A DNA stretch of 64,000 bases from contig NZ_QKXH01000015.1 in assembly GCF_003254745.1 (NCBI RefSeq), forward strand, positions 1 to 64,000. The letters run 5' to 3'. The translations under genes were made by a program, and so were the position numbers. Origin of the DNA: Flavobacterium aquariorum (lineage in GTDB: Bacteria; Bacteroidota; Bacteroidia; Flavobacteriales; Flavobacteriaceae). The notes beneath the pieces were generated by a model, which had not been told where the DNA came from, ran no database searches, and saw only the letters and a list, made by a program, of their open reading frames with translations. Below are positions 23,497 through 32,338 of this stretch, one piece after another. Positions within the stretch are counted from its first letter, which is position 1; the number at the start of each line of letters is the position of its first letter.

Positions 23497-24636
23497 TTAT
23501 GCGATTAAGGTTCTTGAAATTACAATACGCTGAATTTCTGAAGTACCTTCATAAATTTGGGTGATTTTGGCATCACGCATCATACGCTCTACGTGATACT
23601 CGGCAACATAACCGTTTCCGCCGTGAATTTGTACGGCTTCGATAGTAGTGTCCATAGCGGTTTGGGAAGCAAATAATTTGGCCATTGCTCCAGACTGAGA
23701 AATATCCATTCCTTGATCTTTTTGATAAGCTGCATTAAAACACAACAATCTCGCTGCCGAAATTTGTGTTGCCATATCAGCCAATTTGAAAGCTATCGCT
23801 TGATGTTTGAAAATTTCTTTTCCAAAAGCTTTACGTTCCTGAGAATATTTCAAAGCCAATTCGTAAGCACCTGTTGCAATTCCCAAAGCTTGTGAAGCAA
23901 TACCGATACGTCCACCGTTTAAAACTGACATGGCAAAATTAAACCCAAAACCATCGGCTCCAATTCTATTTTCCTTTGGTACTTTCACATCATTAAACAT
24001 TAAGGAATGAGTGTCAGAACCACGAATACCCATTTTCTTTTCTTTTGGACCAATATCAAATCCAGCCCAACCTTTTTCAACAATAAAAGCATTGATTCCT
24101 TTGTGTCCTTTTTCAATATCCGTTTGAGCAATCACAATATATGTTGAAGCAGAAGCACCATTTGTAATCCAATTTTTGGTTCCATTCAATAAGTAATGAT
24201 CTCCTTTGTCAATCGCAGTCGTTTTTTGAGAAGTCGCATCCGAACCTGCTTCTGGCTCAGATAAACAAAATGCACCAATCACCTCTCCTTTGGCAAGTGG
24301 AACCAAATATTTCATCTTTTGTTCTTCATTACAGTATTTTTCTAATCCTGCACAAACCAAAGAATTATTCACGGACATAATAACAGCTGCCGAAGCATCA
24401 ATTTTAGCAATTTCGGTAATAGCCAGAACATAAGAAACGCTATCCAGACCAGAACCACCATATTTGGGATCAACCATCATTCCCAGAAACCCAAGTTCAG
24501 CCATTTTTTTGACCTGTTCTGTAGGAAATTTAGAATGCTCGTCTCTTTCTATTACTCCTTCCAACAATTCAGTTTGAGCAAAATCTCGCGCTGCTTGCTG
24601 TATCATTAATTGTTCTTCGGTTAGATTAAAATCCAT
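23497..24636 (-). CDS. Acyl-CoA dehydrogenase
   Basis: This 379-residue FAD enzyme oxidises acyl-CoA to enoyl-CoA in fatty-acid or branched amino-acid breakdown. It has the three-domain family layout. Visible motifs are FCLSEPEAGSDA (FAD and substrate binding), NGTKNWITNG, and QIYEGTSEIQRIVISR near the C-terminus, where the catalytic Glu of short-chain members sits. The length is normal. It is monocistronic, with a terminator and a plausible promoter (TACCTTTG at 24680-24687, TTG at 24710-24712). Confidence 0.93.
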   Translation of the reverse strand: MDFNLTEEQLMIQQAARDFAQTELLEGVIERDEHSKFPTEQVKKMAELGFLGMMVDPKYGGSGLDSVSYVLAITEIAKIDASAAVIMSVNNSLVCAGLEKYCNEEQKMKYLVPLAKGEVIGAFCLSEPEAGSDATSQKTTAIDKGDHYLLNGTKNWITNGASASTYIVIAQTDIEKGHKGINAFIVEKGWAGFDIGPKEKKMGIRGSDTHSLMFNDVKVPKENRIGADGFGFNFAMSVLNGGRIGIASQALGIATGAYELALKYSQERKAFGKEIFKHQAIAFKLADMATQISAARLLCFNAAYQKDQGMDISQSGAMAKLFASQTAMDTTIEAVQIHGGNGYVAEYHVERMMRDAKITQIYEGTSEIQRIVISRTLIA

Positions 24637-24679
24637 AATAATGTAAAATAAAAATTGGTTTTTGTTTTAAAAATGTGCT

Positions 24680-24712
24680 CAAAGGTACTTTTTAATTATG
24701 AAATTTTCAATT
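24680..24712 (-). promoter_or_regulatory. Promoter of acyl-CoA dehydrogenase gene
   Basis: On the minus strand TTG (24712-24710) and TACCTTTG (24687-24680) are 22 bp apart, within the usual Bacteroidota spacing. Confidence 0.55.
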
Positions 24713-24732
24713 TTGAATCGTAAATTTGGCCT

Positions 24733-25800
24733 ATGAAAAAAGATTACTATAACGTTATCGGAGTGATGTCAGGAACTTCGCTAGATGGAGTCGATTTGGC
24801 TCATATTCAATTCCAAATAAAAGACAGCAAATGGACATTCAAAATTCTTGAATGCGAAACTATTTCTTACAATTCAAATTGGATTTCTGTCTTAAAAACA
24901 GCTGTTGATTATAGTGAATACCAACTATTGGAATTAAACAAAAACTACACTCAATTGTTGGCATCCATCATTACTAATTTTATAAAAAAACATGCCCTTA
25001 AAAATTTAGATGCTGTTTGTTCGCATGGACACACCATCTTACATCAACCTCAAAATGGTTTTACACTACAAATTGGAAATTTACCTGAAATTGCAAAACT
25101 GACACAACAAAAAGTAGTTTGCGATTTTAGAGTTCAAGATGTTCAATTGGGAGGCCAAGGAGCTCCGTTGGTACCTATCGGCGATCGAATCCTATTTTCC
25201 GAATATGATTATTGCATGAATCTTGGTGGTTTTTCAAATGTATCTTTTGAAGAAAACAACACCCGAATTGCTTTTGACATTTCAGCCGTAAATACAGTTC
25301 TTAATTTTTATGCCAATCAATTGGGACTGGACTATGATAACAAAGGGCAAATTTCGAGAACAGGCAATTGCAACGTCAATTTACTCAATGAATTAAATAC
25401 CTTAGATTTCTATCAAAAAAAACACCCAAAATCATTGGGTTTTGAATTTGTAAAAGAAATTATTTTACCATTAATAGATTGTTATCCAATATCCATTGAA
25501 GACAAACTAAACACATATACCGAACATATAGCCATTCAAATAGCATTAGCTTTGCCAAAGAAAAAAGGCAGCATGCTAACTACAGGAGGTGGTGCTTACA
25601 ATGACTTTCTAATCGAAAGAATTCAATTTCATTTACCGGAAATGAATGTAATTATTCCGTCAAAAAAAATTCTGGAATTCAAAGAAGCTTTAATATTTGC
25701 TTTATTAGGTGTTTTAAAAATGCGAGAAGAAGTTAATGCTCTTCAGAGCGTAACTGGCGCAAAATACGACCACAGTTCAGGAATAATTTACAACTACTAA
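24733..25800 (+). CDS. anmK: Anhydro-N-acetylmuramic acid kinase
   Basis: This 355-residue kinase recycles cell-wall sugar by opening and phosphorylating 1,6-anhydroMurNAc to MurNAc-6-phosphate. The N-terminal VIGVMSGTSLDGVDLA (8-23) is diagnostic. AVCSHGHTILHQP, NLGGFSNVSF and a late TTGGGAYN are further family blocks of the ASKHA fold. It is single, divergent from the acyl-CoA dehydrogenase. The length is typical of the family. Confidence 0.95.
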   Translation: MKKDYYNVIGVMSGTSLDGVDLAHIQFQIKDSKWTFKILECETISYNSNWISVLKTAVDYSEYQLLELNKNYTQLLASIITNFIKKHALKNLDAVCSHGHTILHQPQNGFTLQIGNLPEIAKLTQQKVVCDFRVQDVQLGGQGAPLVPIGDRILFSEYDYCMNLGGFSNVSFEENNTRIAFDISAVNTVLNFYANQLGLDYDNKGQISRTGNCNVNLLNELNTLDFYQKKHPKSLGFEFVKEIILPLIDCYPISIEDKLNTYTEHIAIQIALALPKKKGSMLTTGGGAYNDFLIERIQFHLPEMNVIIPSKKILEFKEALIFALLGVLKMREEVNALQSVTGAKYDHSSGIIYNY

Positions 25801-26052
25801 AAAAATGCTTAAGTCTTTTATAAAATATTTTCACCTTTATTGACCCCACCATAAAGTTACAAGTCTTTGCATTTTAAAGAAACTAAAAAAGAGCCCCAAT
25901 CGAATCAATTTAAGACATTTTTCCATTTTTAATGTAAGTGATTATTTACTAGAACATTGCGTTTTTACAAGAATTAATTAGCTACAACGTAATAATATGT
26001 GCATTTAGCAAAATAAAGCCACTTAGACATTAATTTTGTGACAATTTAGCAT

Positions 26053-26060
26053 TATTTTTG
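26053..26060 (+). promoter_or_regulatory. Promoter -7 box TATTTTTG
   Basis: This is an exact TAnnTTTG box 26 bp upstream of the GTG start. A TTTG (26035-26038) lies 14 bp upstream of it, closer than usual. Confidence 0.5.
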
Positions 26061-26085
26061 CTCGAAATTATAAATTGTATTAATT

Positions 26086-26661
26086 GTGAAAAAAATATTA
26101 TTGATAATAACATTAGTTATTTCTGCCTTGTTTTCTGAGGTAAATGCACAAAAACAAATCGTATTTGAAGGGGTAACTATTCCTAGAACAATGGCATTTG
26201 AAAACAAAACATTGCAACTGAATGGTGCAGGATCCAGATCAAAAATGTGGGTCGAAGTATATATTCAAGCTTTGTATTTAAGTCAATTATCCCAAAATCC
26301 GAAAGAAATCATTAATGATAATTTAGAGATGTCCATTCGTATCGAGATTACTTCTGCGCTGGTTTCATCTGGAAAATTGACTCGAGCAATGAATGCTGGA
26401 TTCGAAAAGTCAGCTGGCGACAACTTCAATACATTGAAACCTAAAATGGAATTATTAAAAAGTTTTTTATCTGATGAAATCACTAAGGGTGACGTATTTG
26501 AACTAACGTATAATCCGGTAGACAAATCTGTTTGGGTGATAAAAAATCGTGAATTTAAAGGAAAAGTTGAAGGTTTTGAATTCAAAAAAGTATTTTTCGG
26601 TATTTGGCTAGGTGACAATCCGGTAGATGAAGAATTAAAAAATAGTTTATTAGGAATCTAA
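26086..26661 (+). CDS. Secreted chalcone isomerase-like protein
   Basis: This 191-residue protein has a signal peptide (1-21, MKKILLIITLVISALFSEVN, cleaved near NAQ) and a CHI-like domain. It shows GVTIPRTMAFENKTLQLNGAG, MWVEVYIQALYL and FGIWLGDNPVDEELKNSLLG. Bacterial CHI-fold proteins of this kind are not known to act on chalcones and may bind lipids. The start is GTG (26086), because no in-frame ATG precedes the signal sequence. It is monocistronic with strong terminators. Confidence 0.85.
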   Translation: MKKILLIITLVISALFSEVNAQKQIVFEGVTIPRTMAFENKTLQLNGAGSRSKMWVEVYIQALYLSQLSQNPKEIINDNLEMSIRIEITSALVSSGKLTRAMNAGFEKSAGDNFNTLKPKMELLKSFLSDEITKGDVFELTYNPVDKSVWVIKNREFKGKVEGFEFKKVFFGIWLGDNPVDEELKNSLLGI

Positions 26662-26709
26662 TAATCCTTAATTTACCGTTTCAAAAAAAATAAATACCAC
26701 ATTTATAAA

Positions 26710-26756
26710 TGAGCATGACTTAATATTGGTTGCCAATACCAATAAAAGCGTGCTCA
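26710..26756 (+). terminator. Hairpin after CHI-like gene
   Basis: The outer stem TGAGCA/TGCTCA and the inner stem TATTGGT/ACCAATA form a branched hairpin 48 bp after the stop. Confidence 0.6.
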
Positions 26757-26775
26757 TTCTTCTTAAAAAAATTAA

Positions 26776-26822
26776 AAAAAAAGTGCTTTTATACCTCTAA
26801 AGGATATAAAAGCACTTTTTTT
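26776..26822. terminator. Strong bidirectional terminator
   Basis: An 18-bp perfect stem AAAAAAAGTGCTTTTATA/TATAAAAGCACTTTTTTT ends in seven T. Confidence 0.9.
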
Positions 26823-26884
26823 ATTGGTAATATTCAAAGGCAAAAAATTTTATACCAAATACATATTTCTCATAAAACCTTTTA

Positions 26885-26892
26885 TATATTTG
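26885..26892 (+). promoter_or_regulatory. Promoter -7 box TATATTTG
   Basis: This is an exact TAnnTTTG box 25 bp before the glutamate dehydrogenase start. The -33 region has ATTTC rather than TTTG. Confidence 0.55.
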
Positions 26893-26917
26893 TCAAAAAT
26901 AAATATATCACAACAAT

Positions 26918-28144
26918 ATGAAAGATTTATTAAAGAAATTCGAAAATAAAGCCCCTGAAATCATTTTCAACTGGAAAGACTCTGAAACAGAAGCTGAAGG
27001 CTGGACGGTAATTAATTCTCTTCGCGGTGGTGCTGCAGGTGGTGGAACACGTATGAGAAAAGGACTGGATATGAATGAGGTTTTGTCATTGGCAAAAACC
27101 ATGGAAGTGAAATTTTCGGTTTCTGGACCAGCGATTGGTGGTGCTAAATCTGGAATCAATTTTGACCCGAACGATCCCCGCAAAAAAGGCGTTTTGCAAC
27201 GTTGGTACAAAGCGGTTTCCCCATTATTAAAAAGTTATTATGGAACAGGTGGAGATTTAAATGTAGATGAAATTCACGAAGTAATTCCAATGACTGAAGA
27301 ATGTGGTGTTTGGCATCCACAAGAAGGTGTTTTTAACGGACACTTCAAACCTACGGAAGCTGATAAAATCAATAGAATTGGGCAATTACGTCAAGGGGTG
27401 ATTAAAGTAATCGAAAACCCAAGATTCTCACCAGACGTAACCCGAAAATATACCATTGCCGATATGATTACCGGTTATGGCGTCGCCGAAGCGGTACGTC
27501 ATTTCTACGATATTTATGGTGGTTCTGTAAAAGGAAAGAAAGCCATTGTACAAGGTTTTGGAAATGTAGGATCGGCCGCAGCCTTTTATTTAGCCGAAAT
27601 GGGAGCCAAAATTATTGGTATTATTGACAGAGACGGTGGATTAATCAACGAAGAAGGTTTTACTTTTGAAGAAATAAAATCATTATTTCTTGCCAAAGAC
27701 GGAAACAAATTGGTAGCCGATAACATGATTCCTTTTGAGGAAATCAATCAAAAAATATGGACAATTGGTGCCGAAATTTTCACTCCTTGTGCCGCCTCAA
27801 GATTGGTTACTCAAAGTCAAATTGACAGTTTAATTGCCAATGGACTGGAAGTAATCTCCTGTGGAGCGAATGTACCATTTGCCGATAAGGAAATTTTCTT
27901 TGGTTCAATTATGGAAGAAGTGGATCATAAAGTGAGCTTAATTCCTGATTTTATTTCGAATTGCGGAATGGCAAGAGTTTTTGCTTATTTTATGGAGAAA
28001 AAAGTACAAATGACTGACGAAGCCATTTTTACAGATACCTCCGAAACAATTAAAAAAGCCATTCAAAAAGCACATGATTTGAACAACTCTAAAACAAACA
28101 TCAGTGCAACGGCATTTGAGATTGCCTTAAAGCAATTGACATAA
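26918..28144 (+). CDS. Glu/Leu/Phe/Val dehydrogenase
   Basis: This 408-residue enzyme deaminates an amino acid to its 2-oxo acid with NAD(P). The N-terminal catalytic domain has RGGAAGGGTRMRKG (36-49) and PAIGGAKSGI (71-80) with Lys77. The C-terminal Rossmann domain has GFGNVG (213-218). The length and the loop HPQEGVFNGHFKPTEADK are closer to the leucine/phenylalanine dehydrogenase-like branch than to classical 450-residue glutamate dehydrogenase. The substrate is therefore left open. It is monocistronic, with promoter box and terminator. Confidence 0.9.
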   Translation: MKDLLKKFENKAPEIIFNWKDSETEAEGWTVINSLRGGAAGGGTRMRKGLDMNEVLSLAKTMEVKFSVSGPAIGGAKSGINFDPNDPRKKGVLQRWYKAVSPLLKSYYGTGGDLNVDEIHEVIPMTEECGVWHPQEGVFNGHFKPTEADKINRIGQLRQGVIKVIENPRFSPDVTRKYTIADMITGYGVAEAVRHFYDIYGGSVKGKKAIVQGFGNVGSAAAFYLAEMGAKIIGIIDRDGGLINEEGFTFEEIKSLFLAKDGNKLVADNMIPFEEINQKIWTIGAEIFTPCAASRLVTQSQIDSLIANGLEVISCGANVPFADKEIFFGSIMEEVDHKVSLIPDFISNCGMARVFAYFMEKKVQMTDEAIFTDTSETIKKAIQKAHDLNNSKTNISATAFEIALKQLT

Positions 28145-28170
28145 CAAAATACAATTCATTCAAAATCACC

Positions 28171-28216
28171 AACACGGATTGAACGGCTTTAAAACTGTTT
28201 GATCCGTGTTTTTTTA
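28171..28216 (+). terminator. Intrinsic terminator after dehydrogenase gene
   Basis: The stem AACACGGAT/ATCCGTGTT has a 22-nt loop and eight T, and lies 26 bp after the stop. Confidence 0.85.
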
Positions 28217-28318
28217 TTGCCTATTCTGGGTTTAACACTCCTGCCGTTTTTTATTCTTGACAATTTTTAGTACTTTTCAACGTTTTTACAAGTACACTTT
28301 TTTAATTCAATTTCCACA

Positions 28319-29236
28319 ATGAGTTCTACCCTTTCCAACGATCAAAAGAAATCATTAGTCTTATCTATACTCATTTACGCATCCTTATTGCTACTGTTAT
28401 TTTTCATCCGTTTTTGGCCACCATATAATCCTGAAAACAATGTAGCACTTGCTCATGGCGGAGGTGGTGGTGGAGGTGGAGGTGTTACCTTAAACTTTGG
28501 CGACAGTGATTTGGGATATGGAAAAAATACAAAAAGCGAGGTTTTGAATGTACAAAACCAAGCCAAGCAAACTCCTGCCAAAAGCACTCCCGATGAAGCC
28601 ATTTTATCTCAAGAAAACACAACCGAAGAAAGTGTGGTTATTCCGCAAAAAGAGAAACCTAAAAAATCGGAAGTGATTGTCAAACCCGAAATCAAGCCCG
28701 AAGTTGTTAAACCAAAAGTTTCGAATTCTACCAATGACGCCTTGGCCAGCATTCTAAAAGGCTCCAACAAAGGCGGTGACGGCGATGACAAAACTGCAGG
28801 CAACAAAGGAAAATCCAATGGAAGTTTGGCCGCGACCGGCTATTACGGCACAGGCGGTTCTGGTGGTGGTACCGGCGGAGGAAATGGAACTGGAAACGGC
28901 ATTGGCAATGGCAGCGGTTACGGCCCTGGTAGCGGTGGTGGCTCTGGCGGAGGCACTGGAGGTGGTTCAGGCTATTTGCTTGGGAACAGAAAAGCACTCT
29001 CCAAACCCGCTCCCAAATACACTTGCAACGAATCTGGTAAAGTAGTTGTCGAAGTTTCTGTGGATCGAAACGGAAGCACCATCAACGCCGTTGCGGGTAT
29101 AAAAGGCACGACCAACACCGCAAAATGCTTATTGGATCAAGCCCGAATTGCCGCCATGAACACCAAGTGGGATGCCAGCAGTGACGCTCCCGAAAAACAA
29201 GTCGGCAAGATTATTTACAACTTCAATTTGAATTAG
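28319..29236 (+). CDS. TonB-like energy-transducer protein with glycine-rich linkers
   Basis: This 305-residue protein has a single N-terminal membrane helix (13-33). A run of nine Gly follows, then an acidic/Lys-Pro periplasmic spacer (KPEIKPEVVKPKV). A second long Gly/Ser/Thr-rich linker (about 175-222) precedes a C-terminal domain of about 75 residues resembling TonB-C (GKVVVEVSVDRNG, then GKIIYNFNLN). It probably carries proton-motive energy from ExbBD to outer-membrane receptors. It is convergent with exbB-exbD, not in one operon with them. Low-complexity linkers make homology searches unreliable here. Confidence 0.8.
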   Translation: MSSTLSNDQKKSLVLSILIYASLLLLLFFIRFWPPYNPENNVALAHGGGGGGGGGVTLNFGDSDLGYGKNTKSEVLNVQNQAKQTPAKSTPDEAILSQENTTEESVVIPQKEKPKKSEVIVKPEIKPEVVKPKVSNSTNDALASILKGSNKGGDGDDKTAGNKGKSNGSLAATGYYGTGGSGGGTGGGNGTGNGIGNGSGYGPGSGGGSGGGTGGGSGYLLGNRKALSKPAPKYTCNESGKVVVEVSVDRNGSTINAVAGIKGTTNTAKCLLDQARIAAMNTKWDASSDAPEKQVGKIIYNFNLN

Positions 29237-29360
29237 GAGCAGGACTTTTTCGTTTTCTCCTCAACAGTTGTCCCGCTGTACGTTATATTCCCGATTAACA
29301 AAAACTACGGCAAAAAAGCCTTGTTTTTCTAAATCGGGAGATGCCACTTCCATCGGGGCT
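29232..29360. repeat. Dispersed flavobacterial palindromic repeat, copy 2
   Basis: This starts at the stop codon of the TonB-like gene. It contains CTGTACGTTATATTCCCGAT, a long A-rich hairpin (TCCCGATT near 29289 and AATCGGGA near 29331), GATGCC, and CATCGGGGCT. The core 29285-29345 is almost identical, in reverse, to 43225-43282. No gene is present. Confidence 0.75.
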
Positions 29361-29610
29361 GGTTTACTGGTTTAGTTTTTTAGGAGATATTTCCCTTAGT
29401 AGCATTCTATAATTAAGTACGCTCGTCATTGCGATACTTTTTTTGCACCCCAATTATTCTCAAACTTGTCATTCCGACGAAGTAGGAATGACAATAGTGT
29501 GGTAAAGCTGCATGAAAAAACACCTATTGATAATAGAAAACAAACGAAACTCTACAATCAACATCAAAAAAGTTCAATTAATAATCCGAAATATCTCGTG
29601 GTTCGGTAAA

Positions 29611-29728
29611 CTGCGTGAGGGATAGGAATAAGCTACCGAAGTAGCATGGATAGCCCGACCGCAATAAAAAATGGGGCGGCTCTAGATAATCTAAAGTAGC
29701 CCCATTTTTTATTGTGGTCACGCCCAAC
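29611..29728. repeat. Dispersed flavobacterial palindromic repeat, copy 3, with terminator-like hairpin
   Basis: GCGTGAGGGAT, then GCTACCGAAGTAGC (a hairpin), then GCCCGAC. Next comes a 21-bp stem (29657-29677 and 29699-29719, one G-T mismatch) and finally CACGCCC. The same order in reverse is found at 53398-53516. The stem probably ends exbD transcription. The remaining 29361-29610 shows only AT-rich sequence. Confidence 0.75.
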
Positions 29729-29742
29729 TAACTTCTGAAATT

Positions 29743-30138
29743 TTATTTCGGACTTGTGGCTATAACAAACTTTAAATTGTTCTTCACTCCTATTTGCAAT
29801 ACATCGACCAAATCCTGCACTTGCAAATTGAACGGAATTCGAACGATAACTGTTTGATCTTTTTGAGTATTTATTTTAGACATCAACGTGGTTTCAAGCT
29901 CTTCGAAAGCAACAGGTTGCTTGTCTATATAGAATTTTTTGTCCTCAGTGACGGATAAACTGATGTATTGTTTGTTGGTTTTTTCATTGGTTTTTGACTT
30001 TGGCAGTGTCATTTTGATCACATTCGGATTGGCCAAAGTAGAGATTATAAGAAAAAACAGCAACAAAAAAAACATAATATCACTCAAGGACGAAGTGGCG
30101 ACTTCGGCGTGAAATCTTCTTTTTCTTTTGATAGACAT
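29743..30138 (-). CDS. exbD: ExbD/TolR biopolymer transport protein
   Basis: This 131-residue protein has a short cytoplasmic start and one membrane helix (18-37). The helix contains the conserved proton-pathway Asp20 in SLSDIMFFLLLFF. A periplasmic domain follows. With ExbB it forms the proton channel that powers TonB. It starts 3 bp after the ExbB stop. The gene ends 15 bp from a repeat whose long stem can serve as terminator. Confidence 0.9.
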   Translation of the reverse strand: MSIKRKRRFHAEVATSSLSDIMFFLLLFFLIISTLANPNVIKMTLPKSKTNEKTNKQYISLSVTEDKKFYIDKQPVAFEELETTLMSKINTQKDQTVIVRIPFNLQVQDLVDVLQIGVKNNLKFVIATSPK

Positions 30139-30141
30139 AAC

Positions 30142-30837
30142 TTATGCTTTTTGAATAATATTCACAAATTCCAATATTTGCTTTTGTACTTTCAAAGCAT
30201 AATTGTCAATCTTTCCATTCAGTAAGTGATAAGCACTGTAGGCAATAATACCGACAATTAATCCAGAACCACTGCTGATCATTTTTTCATATAACCCCCC
30301 CGAGATATTCCCTATACTAATATTTTCGGTCACCGAGATGCTATAAAAAATCTTGATTACCCCCGAAATCGTTCCGATAAAACCTAAAGTTGGCGCAATA
30401 CCAGCTATCAATCCCAATTGACCTAGATGTTGTTCCATTTCGGCAATTTCAATATCGGCGGCACGATCCATGTTTGACTCAATCTCCGCAATGGGACGCC
30501 CAATTAATAAAATTCCTTCTTTTATGACATTTCCTGATGCTGTATTTGTTCGCTCGGTGATGGAACGCGCCAGATCAAAATTTCCTGCAGTCAAGTGATC
30601 ACGCACATCACGCATCAAGAGCGGATCGACTTTGGATACTTTATTGATGTACAAATACCGTTCTATAATTACATAAAAAGTGTAAAATAATAAGATTGCT
30701 ATAGGGATTAAAAAAAATCCTCCCTTTAGGATAAAACCTAAAACGGAGATTTCGGTATTGGGTGCTATTTTTTCGATAACAACATTAGACGCAGCGTTGG
30801 CAAGAGTATCAGCTTGTAATTGTATAAAACTAAACAT
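30142..30837 (-). CDS. exbB: MotA/TolQ/ExbB proton channel protein
   Basis: This 231-residue inner-membrane protein has three helices: LKGGFFLIPIAILLFYTFYV near 33-58 and two more from about 125-205. The conserved stretch LGLIAGIAPTLGFIGTISGVIKIF belongs to the second. It forms the pentameric stator for ExbD. It is the first gene of the exbB-exbD operon and is divergent from folC. Confidence 0.9.
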   Translation of the reverse strand: MFSFIQLQADTLANAASNVVIEKIAPNTEISVLGFILKGGFFLIPIAILLFYTFYVIIERYLYINKVSKVDPLLMRDVRDHLTAGNFDLARSITERTNTASGNVIKEGILLIGRPIAEIESNMDRAADIEIAEMEQHLGQLGLIAGIAPTLGFIGTISGVIKIFYSISVTENISIGNISGGLYEKMISSGSGLIVGIIAYSAYHLLNGKIDNYALKVQKQILEFVNIIQKA

Positions 30838-30988
30838 ATATTATTCTGGGTTTATAATCATTAATTCTAAAAAATATTTCAATTTTGCAGTAAGAAACTA
30901 AAAAACAATAACTGATCTATTTTCACTGTAATATTAAACTAAAAAAAGCGAAAATTATTTCAATCTTCAACTATTTTATCAAAAATAA

Positions 30989-32224
30989 ATGAACTATCAA
31001 GAAACCACAAACTGGATGTTTAATCAGCTTCCAATGTATCAATTGCAAGGGGCTTCGGCTTATAAAAAGGACTTGACCAATGTTAATTTACTTGCGGATC
31101 ATCTTGATAATCCTCAACAAAAGATAAAATGCATACACGTGGCTGGTACGAATGGCAAAGGATCTACTTCGCATATGCTTGCTTCCATCCTTCAGGAAGC
31201 GGGGTACAGAGTGGGTTTGTACACTTCGCCCCACTTAAAAGATTTTCGGGAACGCATCAAGATTAACGGCACTGAAATCTCTGAAGCATTTGTTTGTGAA
31301 TTCATCGATCAGCATAAATCCTTTTTTGAGGCCAATGATATGAGTTTCTTTGAAATGTCTGTTGGATTAGCCTTTGATTATTTTGCCAAAGAAAAAGTGG
31401 ACATCGCTATTATCGAAGTGGGATTGGGCGGAAGACTCGATGCCACAAACATTATCACGCCACTTATTTCTGTAATTACCAATATCGGGATTGATCACGT
31501 TCAGTTTTTGGGCAACACTTTAGAATCTATTGCAACTGAAAAAGCGGGAATTATTAAACCAGGAATTCCTGTTGTTGTCGGCGAATATACTCCTGAAACC
31601 AAGCCTGTATTCTTGGCGAAAGCCGAAGCTACTAAATCTAAAATCTATTTTGCTTCCGATTTAATTTCAGAAACTTATCCTTCTGATTTACTGGGTGATT
31701 ATCAAACACACAACAAAAAAACGGTTATCCAAACCTTCAAAATTTTAAACGAGCAAGCCACTTTTAGAGTAAGCTCGGAAAATATAAAATCAGGATTGCT
31801 TCATGTTGTAAAAAACACAGGATTACTGGGAAGATGGCAACAATTGGGTGAAAATCCGAAAGTAATTTGTGACACGGCACACAACAAAAACGGTCTTGAA
31901 ATAGTGCTGAATCAAATACAAAAAGAGACTTTTAATCACCTGCATATTGTACTGGGAGTTGTTAACGACAAAGAACTGGATGAAGTATTGCCTCTCTTTC
32001 CCAAAGATGCGACCTATTACTTTTGCAAACCAAATATTCCTAGAGGATTAGACGCAAATCAATTACGGGAAAAAGCATTTCAATTTTCGCTTATCGGAAA
32101 AACATACAACTCTGTTGCAGATGCTTTCAACGAGGCTCAGAATAATTCTACAAAAGACGATTTTATCTATATTGGCGGAAGTACCTTTGTAGTTGCTGAA
32201 TTACCGTTAAATAAAGAAGTTTAA
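30989..32224 (+). CDS. folC: Folylpolyglutamate / dihydrofolate synthase
   Basis: This 411-residue Mur-ligase-type enzyme adds glutamate to folates and makes dihydrofolate. The ATP-binding loop GTNGKGST (53-60), the folate-loop segment YTSPHLKDFRERI, and the Mg-binding IEVGLGGRLDATN are all present. The C-terminal glutamate-ligase domain contains CDTAHNKNGLE. The length is normal. It is monocistronic as far as visible. No exact promoter box was found in the AT-rich 150 bp upstream. Confidence 0.95.
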   Translation: MNYQETTNWMFNQLPMYQLQGASAYKKDLTNVNLLADHLDNPQQKIKCIHVAGTNGKGSTSHMLASILQEAGYRVGLYTSPHLKDFRERIKINGTEISEAFVCEFIDQHKSFFEANDMSFFEMSVGLAFDYFAKEKVDIAIIEVGLGGRLDATNIITPLISVITNIGIDHVQFLGNTLESIATEKAGIIKPGIPVVVGEYTPETKPVFLAKAEATKSKIYFASDLISETYPSDLLGDYQTHNKKTVIQTFKILNEQATFRVSSENIKSGLLHVVKNTGLLGRWQQLGENPKVICDTAHNKNGLEIVLNQIQKETFNHLHIVLGVVNDKELDEVLPLFPKDATYYFCKPNIPRGLDANQLREKAFQFSLIGKTYNSVADAFNEAQNNSTKDDFIYIGGSTFVVAELPLNKEV

Positions 32225-32338
32225 ACAATTCTTAATTTTTCTCTCAAAAATAAATTAAAATTACATAATCACTTGATTAACAATTAACTAACTTTATATA
32301 CGTTTTTTGTTAATTAATCATTTAATTTTTAATTTATT

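Noticed and set aside
24721..24728. TAAATTTG as promoter of anmK.
   Set aside because: It ends 4 bp before the start codon, which would put the transcript start inside the gene.
28728..29045. Open frames on both strands over the Gly-rich part of the TonB-like gene.
   Set aside because: They come from the repetitive GGC/GGT codons and translate into low-complexity His/Arg- or Ala/Val-rich strings.
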